NCBI GenBank assembly: GCA_020446665.1
Contig: JAGREF010000142.1
Span: 1 to 13,814, forward strand
DNA length: 13,814 bases
Reading direction: 5' to 3'
From: Sphingomonadaceae bacterium
GTDB taxonomy: Bacteria; Pseudomonadota; Alphaproteobacteria; Sphingomonadales; Sphingomonadaceae
This document shows, piece after piece, positions 6,087 through 13,814 of this stretch (positions within the stretch are counted from its first letter, which is position 1; each line of letters opens with the position of its first letter). The notes beneath the pieces were generated by a model that worked only from the letters and a program-made list of their open reading frames with translations, made no database searches and had not been told where the DNA came from. Made by a program: the position numbers and the translations under genes.

Positions 6087-7531
6087 CGCAGCAGCAATCC
6101 GCGATTCAGGTACCGTTCTTGGCGCGCGTCAGGGGCTGGTCCCTTGCGCGCAAACTCTCCTTGTTTGCGATTCCCGCTCTGTTCGGCCTGGCTACCGCCA
6201 GCAGCATGGGCGCTGCCCCGCAGGCGCAGGCCGCCGGTGGCTCGGGCACTTATGAAGGCGTGGCGAGCTGCGCCGGTTCGACCTGCCATGGCCGGGCAGA
6301 GGGCAATGGCGAAGTCGTGCGTCAGGATGAAATCGCCACCTGGCAGGAGCCTTCCTCACCCAGCGGCGCGCATAGCCGCGCCTTTGCCGTGCTGGGCAGC
6401 CCGCGGGGCAAGCAGATTGCCGCCAGCCTTGGGCTTGGCCCGGCAACATCGGCGCAGGCTTGCCTGGGCTGCCATGCAACCTATGCGCCAGCCGCCCAGC
6501 GCGGGGCGCGTTTCCAGCTGACCGATGGGGTGGGCTGCGAAAGCTGCCACGGCCCCTCTGGCGGCTGGCTGTCGAGCCATTATTCGCTGTTTGACGGGGT
6601 GCGGGCACAGCCGGTTTCCCATGCCTCCAATGTCGCCAATGGCCTGATCCCGCTGGACCAGCCGCAAGCGCGGGCCAAGGTCTGCCTCGACTGCCATTTC
6701 GGCAGCACCGATACAGGGCAATTCGTGACGCATGAAATGATGGCGGCAGGCCATCCGCGCGTTTCCTTCGAACTCGACCTGTTCAGCGCGCTGCAGCAGC
6801 ATCACGAAATTGATGGCGATTACGTTGATCGCAAGGGGCGGTTGGACAGTGTGAAGCTGTGGGCCGTGGGCCAGGCCGAGGCGGTGCGCCGCTCGACCGA
6901 TCTCTATGCCCGCCCGCAATTCGGGATGCAGGGGCTGTTCCCTGAATATTACTTCTTCGATTGCCATAGCTGCCATCGGCCGATTTTTGACGGGCCCAAG
7001 GCGACCCGCACTTTCGAGACCAATCCGGGCCGCCCGATCCCCTTTGGCACGGCGCCTTATAATGATGAGAGTATCATCATGCTCTCTGCCGTCAGCCGGG
7101 CACTGGCTCCCGGGGCCGCTGCCAGCTTTGACGCAGCGAGCAAGGATTTCCACCGTTCGATGGGGCTGGGCAGGGCCGAATCGCAAAAGGCGGCTGTCCG
7201 CTTGCGTGACAGTGCCGGGGCGCTGTCTGATGCGCTGGCCGGGCGCAGCTATTCCAGCAATGATGCCTTTACGGTCATCGCCAATATCGGGGCGGAAGCG
7301 ACCAGCGCGCGCTTTACTGACTATACCGGATCGGCACAGGCGGTGATGGCGGTGGATACGCTGCTCAATTCCCTGGTGCGGGAAGGGCGGATCACCAATG
7401 GCGCGGCTGCTGGGATCAGAGCGGATATCAACCGCGCCTATGCCGCAGTGCGCAATCCGCAGGCCTATCGTCCCAAGGAATTCCGCGCCTCACTTGGCCG
7501 GGCAGTCCGTGCGATCGGAGCTTTGCGGTGA
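6083..7531 (+). CDS. Exported pentahaem cytochrome c, c554-like family
   Basis: A 482-residue exported multihaem cytochrome. An n-region of about 24 residues and a hydrophobic core (about 25-42) precede a predicted cleavage after AQA near residue 50. Five haem attachment sites are visible: CAGSTCH (63-69), CLGCH (127-131), CESCH (152-156), CLDCH (201-205) and CHSCH (294-298). The first is CX4CH rather than CX2CH, a variant known in c554-like cytochromes. HEMMAAGHPRVSFELD (217-232) resembles the conserved GHPR-type stretch of that family and may supply axial histidines. The last 180 residues carry no haem and look helical. It starts with GTG behind a good ribosome site and ends in a 1-nt overlap with the lipoprotein gene. 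Likely role: periplasmic electron carrier feeding the rest of the operon; the partner is inferred. Confidence 0.88.
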   Translation: MTQQQSAIQVPFLARVRGWSLARKLSLFAIPALFGLATASSMGAAPQAQAAGGSGTYEGVASCAGSTCHGRAEGNGEVVRQDEIATWQEPSSPSGAHSRAFAVLGSPRGKQIAASLGLGPATSAQACLGCHATYAPAAQRGARFQLTDGVGCESCHGPSGGWLSSHYSLFDGVRAQPVSHASNVANGLIPLDQPQARAKVCLDCHFGSTDTGQFVTHEMMAAGHPRVSFELDLFSALQQHHEIDGDYVDRKGRLDSVKLWAVGQAEAVRRSTDLYARPQFGMQGLFPEYYFFDCHSCHRPIFDGPKATRTFETNPGRPIPFGTAPYNDESIIMLSAVSRALAPGAAASFDAASKDFHRSMGLGRAESQKAAVRLRDSAGALSDALAGRSYSSNDAFTVIANIGAEATSARFTDYTGSAQAVMAVDTLLNSLVREGRITNGAAAGIRADINRAYAAVRNPQAYRPKEFRASLGRAVRAIGALR

Positions 7532-9552
7532 TGCGGGGGCTGGGCGGCAAACTCTTCTGCCTCGCAGGGGCGCTGGCACTCGCAGCCTGCGGCGGCGGCG
7601 GGGGTAGTGGCGGCGGCTCGACCGGCGGCGGGAGCACAGGCGGAGGCAGTAGCGGCGGCGGTGGCGGAACTTCCACGGGCGGTTTGTTCACTCCGCCCGC
7701 GCAGGTTGCTCTCAGCGCGGCTGAAGTGCAGCAGATCATCGCTCAAGCTGCGGGTGAAGCGCAGACGCGGGGCCAGCCATCGGTGATCGCAGTGACGGAC
7801 CGGGTCGGCAATGTGCTCGCCGTGTTCAGCATGACCGGCGCCCCTGCCATGACAAAGGTCAGCACGCAGACGATTGGCGGGCAAGCCGCGGCCGGGCAGG
7901 AAATCGGGCTGCAGGGGGCCATGGTTCCCTCCACCGCCGCAGCGATCGCGAAAGCCATCACCGGGGCCTATCTGTCCAGCGGTGGCAATGCCTTCTCCAG
8001 CCGCACCGCTAGCCAGATTGTGCAGCAGCATTTCCCGCCTGCGCCCACATCGGTGGGGCTGGAAAGCGGCCCGCTTTTTGGCGTGCAGTTCAGCCAGTTG
8101 CCCTGTTCCGACCTTTCCGAGCGGTTCAACCCGATGGGCGGGTCCGGCGCGCTGATCGGCCCCAAGCGTTCGCCGCTGGGGCTTGCTGCTGATCCGGGTG
8201 GCTTCCCGCTTTACAAGAACGGTCTGGTCGTGGGCGGCATCGGCGTGATGGGCGATGGCGATTACGGCTATGACGACAATATCCTCGATACCGACGCGGA
8301 TAATGATGAAGCCATCGCCTTTGCCGGGGCGCAGGGCTTCCTGCCGCCGGATGAAATCCGCGCTGACCGTATCCCGGTGGACGGCACGACGCTCCGTTTC
8401 AGCGATGCGACAGCCGCTGATATCGGCCCGCTCCAGACCAGCTTTGGCGCGGTAAACGGTCCACTTGGCGGGCTGGTGGCGGTGGCAGGCTATAGCGATG
8501 GCACGCTCCGTGCGGGCACCGCCTATGGCAGCGAGGCCTCCGGCATTCGCGCCAGTACAGCGGCGGAATTCTCCAACCGCGATGCCTTTGTGCTGACCGA
8601 TGGTGCGGGCAATAACCGCTATCCGATCCGTGGCGGCACAGATGGAGCTGCCGTCGGTACACCGCTTACTGCCGCAGAAGTTCGCGCGGTGCTGGAAGAG
8701 GCTTTCACTGTCCTGTCCCGCGCCCGCGCGCAGATCCGACGCCCGCTGGACAGCCGGATGCAGGCGTCGATCAGCATTGTCGATACGAACGGCCAGATCC
8801 TTGGCCTTGTGCGTTCGCCGGACGGGCCGATCTTCGGCACGGATGTCTCGCTGCAGAAAGCGCGCACGGCGACATTCTTCTCCAACCAGGTGGCTGGCAG
8901 TGAATTGCTGGCCACTCCGGTTGTGCCGGGCGTTGCCAATGTTCCCGCCTATGTCCAGCGCGTGCGGACTTTCCTCAATGATGCCACGGCGCTGACGGGC
9001 ACCTTCGCCTTTGCGGATCGCTCGGGCGGCAATCTTTCGCGGCCTTACTTCCCCGATGGTGAAGTCGCGCGCCCGCCGGGGCCGCTTTCGGTCGAGCAAT
9101 CGAACCAGTGGAGCCCCTTCGCGGTTGGCCTGCAAACCGATCTCGTGACACCCAATATCGGTGCGCATGTCGCCTTTATCGCCAATAATGGCACAAGCGC
9201 GGACACGCCGCGCAGTTGCACGCAATTGCCGGCAACCTCGCAGGGGACACCGCGCATTGCCAATGGCATCCAGATTTTCCCCGGTTCCGTGCCGATCTAT
9301 CGCGGTAACCAGCTGGTTGGCGGGATCGGCGTGTCGGGCGACGGGATCGATCAGGATGACATGGTCGCCTTCCTCGGCACGCATAATGCCGGGCTGCGGG
9401 TGGGTGGCATCGGCAATGCCGATCCTTCGATTCGGGCTGACAGGATCGTGGTCAGCCTTGCGGGCGGGGCTTCGGTCCGGCTGCGCTATGTCAGTTGCCC
9501 CTTCGCGCCGTTCCTCGACACGGCCGACCAGAATGTGTGTCAGGGCCTGTAA
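7531..9552 (+). CDS. Lipoprotein with two GlcG/HbpS-like haem-binding-type domains
   Basis: A 673-residue lipoprotein. The signal peptide ends in the lipobox LAAC, so C20 would be lipidated; glycine follows, with no aspartate at +2. A Gly/Ser/Thr tether (20-51) comes next. Two divergent GlcG/HbpS-type units follow. Copy 1 (about 60-290) has LSAAEVQQII…VIAVTDRVGNVLAVF and closes with FPLYKNGLVVGGIGVMGDGD; copy 2 (about 378-640) has LTAAEVRAVLEEA…ISIVDTNGQILG, KARTATFF and VPIYRGNQLVGGIGVSGDGI. Each holds a large insertion. Copy 1 has an acidic DTDADNDE stretch that could bind calcium. HbpS/GlcG proteins bind or degrade haem in known members; activity here is not shown. The ATG at 7531 overlaps the previous stop by 1 nt (TGATG); a GTG at 7528 is the alternative. 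The gene may encode a surface partner for the cytochromes. Confidence 0.85.
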   Translation: MRGLGGKLFCLAGALALAACGGGGGSGGGSTGGGSTGGGSSGGGGGTSTGGLFTPPAQVALSAAEVQQIIAQAAGEAQTRGQPSVIAVTDRVGNVLAVFSMTGAPAMTKVSTQTIGGQAAAGQEIGLQGAMVPSTAAAIAKAITGAYLSSGGNAFSSRTASQIVQQHFPPAPTSVGLESGPLFGVQFSQLPCSDLSERFNPMGGSGALIGPKRSPLGLAADPGGFPLYKNGLVVGGIGVMGDGDYGYDDNILDTDADNDEAIAFAGAQGFLPPDEIRADRIPVDGTTLRFSDATAADIGPLQTSFGAVNGPLGGLVAVAGYSDGTLRAGTAYGSEASGIRASTAAEFSNRDAFVLTDGAGNNRYPIRGGTDGAAVGTPLTAAEVRAVLEEAFTVLSRARAQIRRPLDSRMQASISIVDTNGQILGLVRSPDGPIFGTDVSLQKARTATFFSNQVAGSELLATPVVPGVANVPAYVQRVRTFLNDATALTGTFAFADRSGGNLSRPYFPDGEVARPPGPLSVEQSNQWSPFAVGLQTDLVTPNIGAHVAFIANNGTSADTPRSCTQLPATSQGTPRIANGIQIFPGSVPIYRGNQLVGGIGVSGDGIDQDDMVAFLGTHNAGLRVGGIGNADPSIRADRIVVSLAGGASVRLRYVSCPFAPFLDTADQNVCQGL

Positions 9553-11429
9553 TGAGCGCGCCCTTCCTCATCCCGCTCGTCTTGCAGCAGGCCGCCAGCG
9601 GCGAATTGCCGCCGCAGGAGCCGGAGCAGCCGGTGGCAGTAGAAGCTGCGGCAGAGCCGGTTGCTGAAATTCCCTATGACGAGCAGACTGTTGCGCCGAT
9701 AGAGCCGGACCTGATCGAAGGCCGCCGTCGGCCCGGCTATAATAATGAACTGCCCGATCGCGCGAGCCAGGACAATGAAGGCGCCGTGCGCGCGCCACCG
9801 CCCGAAGCTTTCCCAACCGATCAGGTACCGATCCCTGATCGCTGGCGGCTGATCCAGACGCTGGGCGTGGTGAAGGAGAGCATCTGGGACCCCTATCACC
9901 AGAACACCTATAAGGGTGACCGGCCGATCAATCCGGACAAGGTGCCATGGCTGCCGATCAAGGAGGATGACTGGTTCTTCGTCCTCAACGCCATCAGCGA
10001 TACAGTGATCGAACCGCGCACTTTCCCCATTCCGGTGGGGGTGCAAACCACAGCGGACCCGGACCGGCTGGACGTGTTCGGCAATGATTTCAGCACGGTC
10101 CTGTCGCAGACCTTCATCGTCGGCGGTGCGCTGCTGAAGGGGATGACGGCGTTCAAGCCGCCGACTGTCGAATATCGTCTGACCATGGCGTTCAACGTCA
10201 ATTATGTCGATGTGCCCGAACGGCGCGTGCTGTTTGTCGAACCGAGCAAGCCAACCCACCGGACGGATTATTTCCTCGGTGTGCAGGAGGCGTTTGTCGA
10301 TTACCACTTTGGCCAGTTCGACAATTCGCGCTTTGATTTCATCTCGGCGCGGGTCGGCATTCAGCCCTTCCAGTCGGATTTCCGTGGCTTCCTGTTCAAT
10401 GACAACCAGCTGGGCATCCGGATTTTCGGCAATCGCGACAATAACCGGCTGCAGTTCAATCTGGGCGCTTTCTGGCGGCTGGAAAAAGATACCAATAGCG
10501 GCCTCAACGCGATCCTGCAGAAGCCGCGCGATGATTTCGTGTTCGTCGCTAATGTCTATCGCCAGGATTTCCTGATCCCGGCGCTGACCAGCCAGTTCAC
10601 CGTCGTTTATAACCGCAATCGCGAAGGCAATGACGTCCAGATTGACGACAATGGCTTCCCCGTGCGCCCCGCCTTGCTGGGCGATCTGCGCGGGCGTGAT
10701 TATGATGTGGTCTATCTCGGCTATAATGCCGATGGCCGGGTGGGGCGGATCAATGTCACGGCCAGTGCCTATGCCGCGCTGGGGGAAGACCGGAACAGCT
10801 TCTTCACCAGCCAGCCCGCCAATATCCGCGCTTTCTTTGCTGCAGCTGAGCTGAGCTATGACAAGGACTGGATGCGTTTCCGCCTCTCCGGCGCCTATGC
10901 CAGCGGGGACAGCGACCCCTATGACAATACCGAAGGCGGGTTTGACGCGATCTTTGAAAACCCGGTCTTTGCCGGGGCAGACACCTCTTACTGGGTGCGC
11001 CAGACGATCCCCTTTGCCGGGGGCGGGCGCGTCATCAGCGTGAATGGCCGTAACGGCATCCTCAACTCGCTGCGGTCGAGCAAGGAACAGGGCCAGTCCA
11101 ACTTCAACAATCCCGGGCTGATGCTGGTGGGGGCAGGGGCCGATTTCGACCTGTCGCCGGAACTGCGTGTGTCGGCCAATGCCAATCATCTGTGGTTTGA
11201 AGATACCGCAGTGATGCAGGCGCTGCGCAACGAAGGTTCCATCCCCAAGGATATTGGCTGGGATCTGTCGGCGGCGGCGATCTGGCGGCCCAAGGCAACC
11301 CAGAACATCGTCGTGCGCCTGTCGGGCGCGGCGCTGCTTTCCGGCGGGGGTTTCCGCGACCTGTTCGACAATCTCGGTAATGACCGCAATTATTATTCGG
11401 TGCTGGCAAACGTGACCTTTTCCTACTGA
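9552..11429 (+). CDS. Outer-membrane beta-barrel (porin-like) protein
   Basis: A 625-residue predicted outer-membrane protein. A short hydrophobic start (MSAPFLIPLVLQQAAS) serves as a weak-looking signal peptide, then a Pro/Glu/Ala-rich stretch (about 17-60). From about residue 150 to the end there are many alternating amphipathic strands with aromatic girdles and Asp/Asn-rich turns, for example YRLTMAFNVNYVDV and FRLSGAYASGDSDPYDN. The chain ends in aromatic YYSVLANVTFSY, a good BAM recognition signal. YASGDSDPYDNTEGGFDAIF resembles turns I associate with alginate-export-type barrels. There is no cysteine, hence no MtrB-like CXXC. The frame opens at 9495, but the ATG at 9552 overlaps the lipoprotein stop by 1 nt (TAATG) and starts the signal peptide. 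Function is inferred from its place between two cytochrome genes: pore or sheath for electron transfer, or a substrate porin. Confidence 0.82.
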   Translation: MSAPFLIPLVLQQAASGELPPQEPEQPVAVEAAAEPVAEIPYDEQTVAPIEPDLIEGRRRPGYNNELPDRASQDNEGAVRAPPPEAFPTDQVPIPDRWRLIQTLGVVKESIWDPYHQNTYKGDRPINPDKVPWLPIKEDDWFFVLNAISDTVIEPRTFPIPVGVQTTADPDRLDVFGNDFSTVLSQTFIVGGALLKGMTAFKPPTVEYRLTMAFNVNYVDVPERRVLFVEPSKPTHRTDYFLGVQEAFVDYHFGQFDNSRFDFISARVGIQPFQSDFRGFLFNDNQLGIRIFGNRDNNRLQFNLGAFWRLEKDTNSGLNAILQKPRDDFVFVANVYRQDFLIPALTSQFTVVYNRNREGNDVQIDDNGFPVRPALLGDLRGRDYDVVYLGYNADGRVGRINVTASAYAALGEDRNSFFTSQPANIRAFFAAAELSYDKDWMRFRLSGAYASGDSDPYDNTEGGFDAIFENPVFAGADTSYWVRQTIPFAGGGRVISVNGRNGILNSLRSSKEQGQSNFNNPGLMLVGAGADFDLSPELRVSANANHLWFEDTAVMQALRNEGSIPKDIGWDLSAAAIWRPKATQNIVVRLSGAALLSGGGFRDLFDNLGNDRNYYSVLANVTFSY

Positions 11430-13814
11430 TGCGCATTTATCGCCTCCTCGCCTTCTGGGCTGCTTTCGCACTTTTCGGTGTGGCCTTTTCCGTGGGCCAG
11501 CTGCAGGCTTCTGGCGGCGAAAAAGCCGTCAAGCGGGACTATTCGCTGGTCAAGGCACCTGCCGCTCCGGAAATGCAGACCGATGCCATGGTCGAAGCGA
11601 AATCGGCGGGCTGCAAAAGCTGCCACGACCCGCATGGCACCTGGGAAGGCATGTGGGACATGCACGAAACCCCGGCGGTGAAGCTGGGCTGCACCGATTG
11701 CCATGGCGGCAATGTCTCCATCAGCGGCAATCCCGATCTGCCGCATGACCACCCCGATTATGTCGCAGCGCGCGAAGCGGCGCATGTGCTGCCCAAATAT
11801 CCGGATGCCTGGCATTATCCCTCTTCCGCCAATCCGGCGCGCACCTATGCACTGCTGAACAAGGAAGCGCCGGAATTCATCCGCTTTGTGAACCCGTCTG
11901 ATTACCGCGTCGTGCGCGAAGCCTGCGGATCATGCCATCTCGCCACGATCGAAGCAGCAGAACGCTCGATCATGGCATCGGGCGCCATGCTGTGGGGCGG
12001 CGCGGCCTATAATAACGGCATCGTTCCCTTCAAGAATTACATTTTTGGCGAAGCCTATACGCGCGACGGGCTGGCTGCGAAAATCGAAAGTCCGGGCGAT
12101 ACGCCGGGCAAGGTGACAGAACGGCAGGCATCGCGCGGGGCGCTGGGCACGCTCTACCCGCTGCCGCACTGGACGGTGATCCCCCCGGGCGACGTCTTCC
12201 GCGTGTTTGAGCGCGGCGGGCGCAATATTGCCTCGCAATTCCCCGAAATCGGCTTGCCCAATCCGACCGGGCTGATCCAGCGGCTGGAGGAGCCGGGCCG
12301 CCCGGACCTGAAGCAATCGAGCCGCGGCCCGGCCACGGGTCTGCGCGTCGCGATCCCGGTGCTGAACATCCACAAGACCCGCCTCAACGATCCCTTCATG
12401 TGGTTCATGGGCACCAATGACCAACCGGGCGACTATCGCCATTCTGGCTGCGCAGCCTGCCATGTGGTCTATGCCAATGACCGCGAACCGCGCCACAGCC
12501 TGACCTATGCGAAATTCGGGCGCGATGGGCAGTCGATCACCACTGACCCGACCATTGCCGGCAAGATGCAGCCAGCGGGCGGGCATGACACGCATGGTTC
12601 CAGTGATGCGCATGATGGCGGCAAGAGCGGCGACGTCCATGGCGGCGGTGATGGCGATCAGGAAGGCATGATGAAGGAGAAGGGGCACCCGCTCCAGCAT
12701 GTCTTCACGCGCTCCATCCCCACTTCGCAATGCATGAACTGCCACATGCACCAGCCGAATATCTTCCTGAATTCCTTCCTCGGCTACACTATGTGGGATT
12801 ATGAATCCGATGCGCCATCCATGTGGCCGAAGGACCAGAAATTCCCCACCGCTGACGAAGTGCACAAGGTTCTGGAACGCAACCCGGAAGGGGCCGCGCC
12901 GAAGGGCAATTGGGCGGATCTCGATTTCCTGCGCAATGTCTATGACCTCAATCCGCAGCTCAAGGACACGCAATTTGCCGATTATCACGGCCATGGCTGG
13001 AACTTCCGCGCCATCTTCAAGCGTGACCGCGAAGGCAATCTGCTCGATGCCTATGGCAAGGTGGTCGACCCGGACGATCCGGAAAAATGGCGCAAGGGCG
13101 ATGAAGGCAAATTTGTCGAGGTCGGCACCAATCCCGGCAAGGCCGTGCATATGTTTGATATTCATGCCGAACAGGGGATGCAATGCGCCGATTGCCACTT
13201 TGCGCAGGACAGCCATGGCAATGGTCTGATCTATGGCGAAGTCGCCAATGCCATCGAAATCGGGTGCAAGGATTGCCACGGCACGGCTGATGCCTATCCC
13301 AATCTGCTGACCAGCGGACCCGCTGCGCCGCCCAAGGGCAATAATCTGGCCCTGCTGCGCAACCCGGATGGCCAGCGCCGGTTTGAATGGCAATATGACG
13401 AGACTGGCCGCCGTGTGCTGATCCAGCGTTCGCTGCTCGATCCCAAGCTGGAATGGCGGGTCAGCCTGGCCAAGGATTCCGTCGATCCGACGCTGCCCGA
13501 ATGCGTGCTCAATGAAAGCACCAATGCCGGGCCCTGCTTCAACCCCAAATCAGCCCGCGCCAAATTGATGAGCGCGAGCGGGGCAGAGGATGGCAATTTC
13601 GCCTTTGGCACCGGTATCGCGCCCGATGAGCGGGCACACAAGGACCCGGAAATGGCATGTTTCACCTGCCACCTTTCCTGGACCACATCCTGCGGCGGGT
13701 GCCATTTGCCGATCGAAGCCAACTGGAAGACCAAGATGCACCATTTCGAGGGTAAGGAGACGCGCAATTTCGCGACCTACAACCCGCAAGTGGCGCGCGA
13801 CCAGATGTTCCAGC
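11429..13814 (+). CDS. Large exported multihaem cytochrome c, at least nine haems, 3'-partial
   Basis: The frame is open to the window end: 795 codons, no stop. An uncleaved or Sec-type signal segment (MRIYRLLAFWAAFALFGVAF, cleavage possible after LQA near residue 27) leads to the periplasm; there is no lipobox. Nine CXXCH sites are visible: CKSCH (62), CTDCH (88), CGSCH (166), CAACH (341), CMNCH (435), CADCH (586), CKDCH (613), CFTCH (744) and CGGCH (755), counting the first cysteine. They pair as 62/88, 586/613 and 744/755. A low-complexity His/Asp/Gly segment (about 385-425) interrupts the chain between sites four and five. Two extra cysteines, C692 and C703, could form a disulfide. The start overlaps the barrel stop by 1 nt (TGATG) with no ribosome site, suggesting coupled translation. 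Whether it is an enzyme or an electron wire is unknown. Confidence 0.88.
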   Translation, partial: MRIYRLLAFWAAFALFGVAFSVGQLQASGGEKAVKRDYSLVKAPAAPEMQTDAMVEAKSAGCKSCHDPHGTWEGMWDMHETPAVKLGCTDCHGGNVSISGNPDLPHDHPDYVAAREAAHVLPKYPDAWHYPSSANPARTYALLNKEAPEFIRFVNPSDYRVVREACGSCHLATIEAAERSIMASGAMLWGGAAYNNGIVPFKNYIFGEAYTRDGLAAKIESPGDTPGKVTERQASRGALGTLYPLPHWTVIPPGDVFRVFERGGRNIASQFPEIGLPNPTGLIQRLEEPGRPDLKQSSRGPATGLRVAIPVLNIHKTRLNDPFMWFMGTNDQPGDYRHSGCAACHVVYANDREPRHSLTYAKFGRDGQSITTDPTIAGKMQPAGGHDTHGSSDAHDGGKSGDVHGGGDGDQEGMMKEKGHPLQHVFTRSIPTSQCMNCHMHQPNIFLNSFLGYTMWDYESDAPSMWPKDQKFPTADEVHKVLERNPEGAAPKGNWADLDFLRNVYDLNPQLKDTQFADYHGHGWNFRAIFKRDREGNLLDAYGKVVDPDDPEKWRKGDEGKFVEVGTNPGKAVHMFDIHAEQGMQCADCHFAQDSHGNGLIYGEVANAIEIGCKDCHGTADAYPNLLTSGPAAPPKGNNLALLRNPDGQRRFEWQYDETGRRVLIQRSLLDPKLEWRVSLAKDSVDPTLPECVLNESTNAGPCFNPKSARAKLMSASGAEDGNFAFGTGIAPDERAHKDPEMACFTCHLSWTTSCGGCHLPIEANWKTKMHHFEGKETRNFATYNPQVARDQMFQ

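Noticed and set aside
7465..9384. Long antisense frame across the lipoprotein gene
   Set aside because: Shadow frame; the + strand frame has a lipobox and recognisable domain motifs, the antisense one has nothing.
9495..9551. Upstream ATG for the barrel gene
   Set aside because: It adds 19 residues inside the lipoprotein gene before the hydrophobic segment; the ATG at 9552 fits the stop/start overlap seen at the other junctions.
9552..11429. Naming the barrel mtrB or pioB
   Set aside because: No cysteine motif and no convincing sequence similarity visible by eye; position alone does not justify the symbol.
9540..11471. Long antisense frame across the barrel gene
   Set aside because: Shadow frame; it extends over the junctions on both sides and has no domain.
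11930..13393. 487-codon antisense frame across the giant cytochrome
   Set aside because: The + strand frame carries nine haem motifs in register; the antisense frame shows none and looks like a shadow.
1..13814. CRISPR array, tRNA, rRNA, insertion sequence or prophage genes
   Set aside because: No regularly spaced direct repeats, no tRNA-like cloverleaf, no transposase or integrase motif and no rRNA sequence was seen.

Overview
The window is GC-rich, with all confident genes on the + strand. Gene content and style (a two-subunit glycine decarboxylase, a CHASE2-type cyclase, and a short palindromic 'gtcattgcga…tcgcaatgac' intergenic element) suggest an alphaproteobacterium, probably of the Sphingomonadales/Erythrobacteraceae type. 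That placement is inference from gene style; no marker gene here proves it.

Layout. (1) 1-2609: the end of a glycine cleavage operon, gcvPA (5' end outside the window) and gcvPB, overlapping by 4 nt. (2) 2610-2947: a 338-bp gap with a 96-bp nested palindromic element and several small hairpins, one a possible gcv terminator. (3) 2948-5693: a membrane-bound class III adenylate cyclase with a CHASE2 sensor, overlapping by 14 nt an exported FecR-like small protein. (4) 5694-6082: a 389-bp gap with closely packed hairpins, a good intrinsic terminator, a perfect 16-bp inverted repeat and a doubtful 84-codon ORF ending on the next start codon. (5) 6083-13814: four genes joined by 1-nt stop/start overlaps: an exported pentaheme c554-like cytochrome, a lipoprotein with two GlcG/HbpS-like domains behind a glycine-rich tether, a cysteine-free outer-membrane beta-barrel protein, and a very large exported cytochrome with at least nine CXXCH haem sites that runs off the window end.

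Region 5 is the most interesting part. It combines soluble multihaem cytochromes, an outer-membrane barrel and a surface-type lipoprotein in one tightly coupled operon. These are the components expected of a trans-outer-membrane electron conduit of the porin-cytochrome kind, or of a periplasmic multihaem redox enzyme with its own porin. The barrel does not look like a textbook MtrB: it has no cysteine, so it lacks the N-terminal CXXC known from Shewanella MtrB. If it is a conduit, it is a divergent or independent version. The physiological substrate cannot be read from the sequence.
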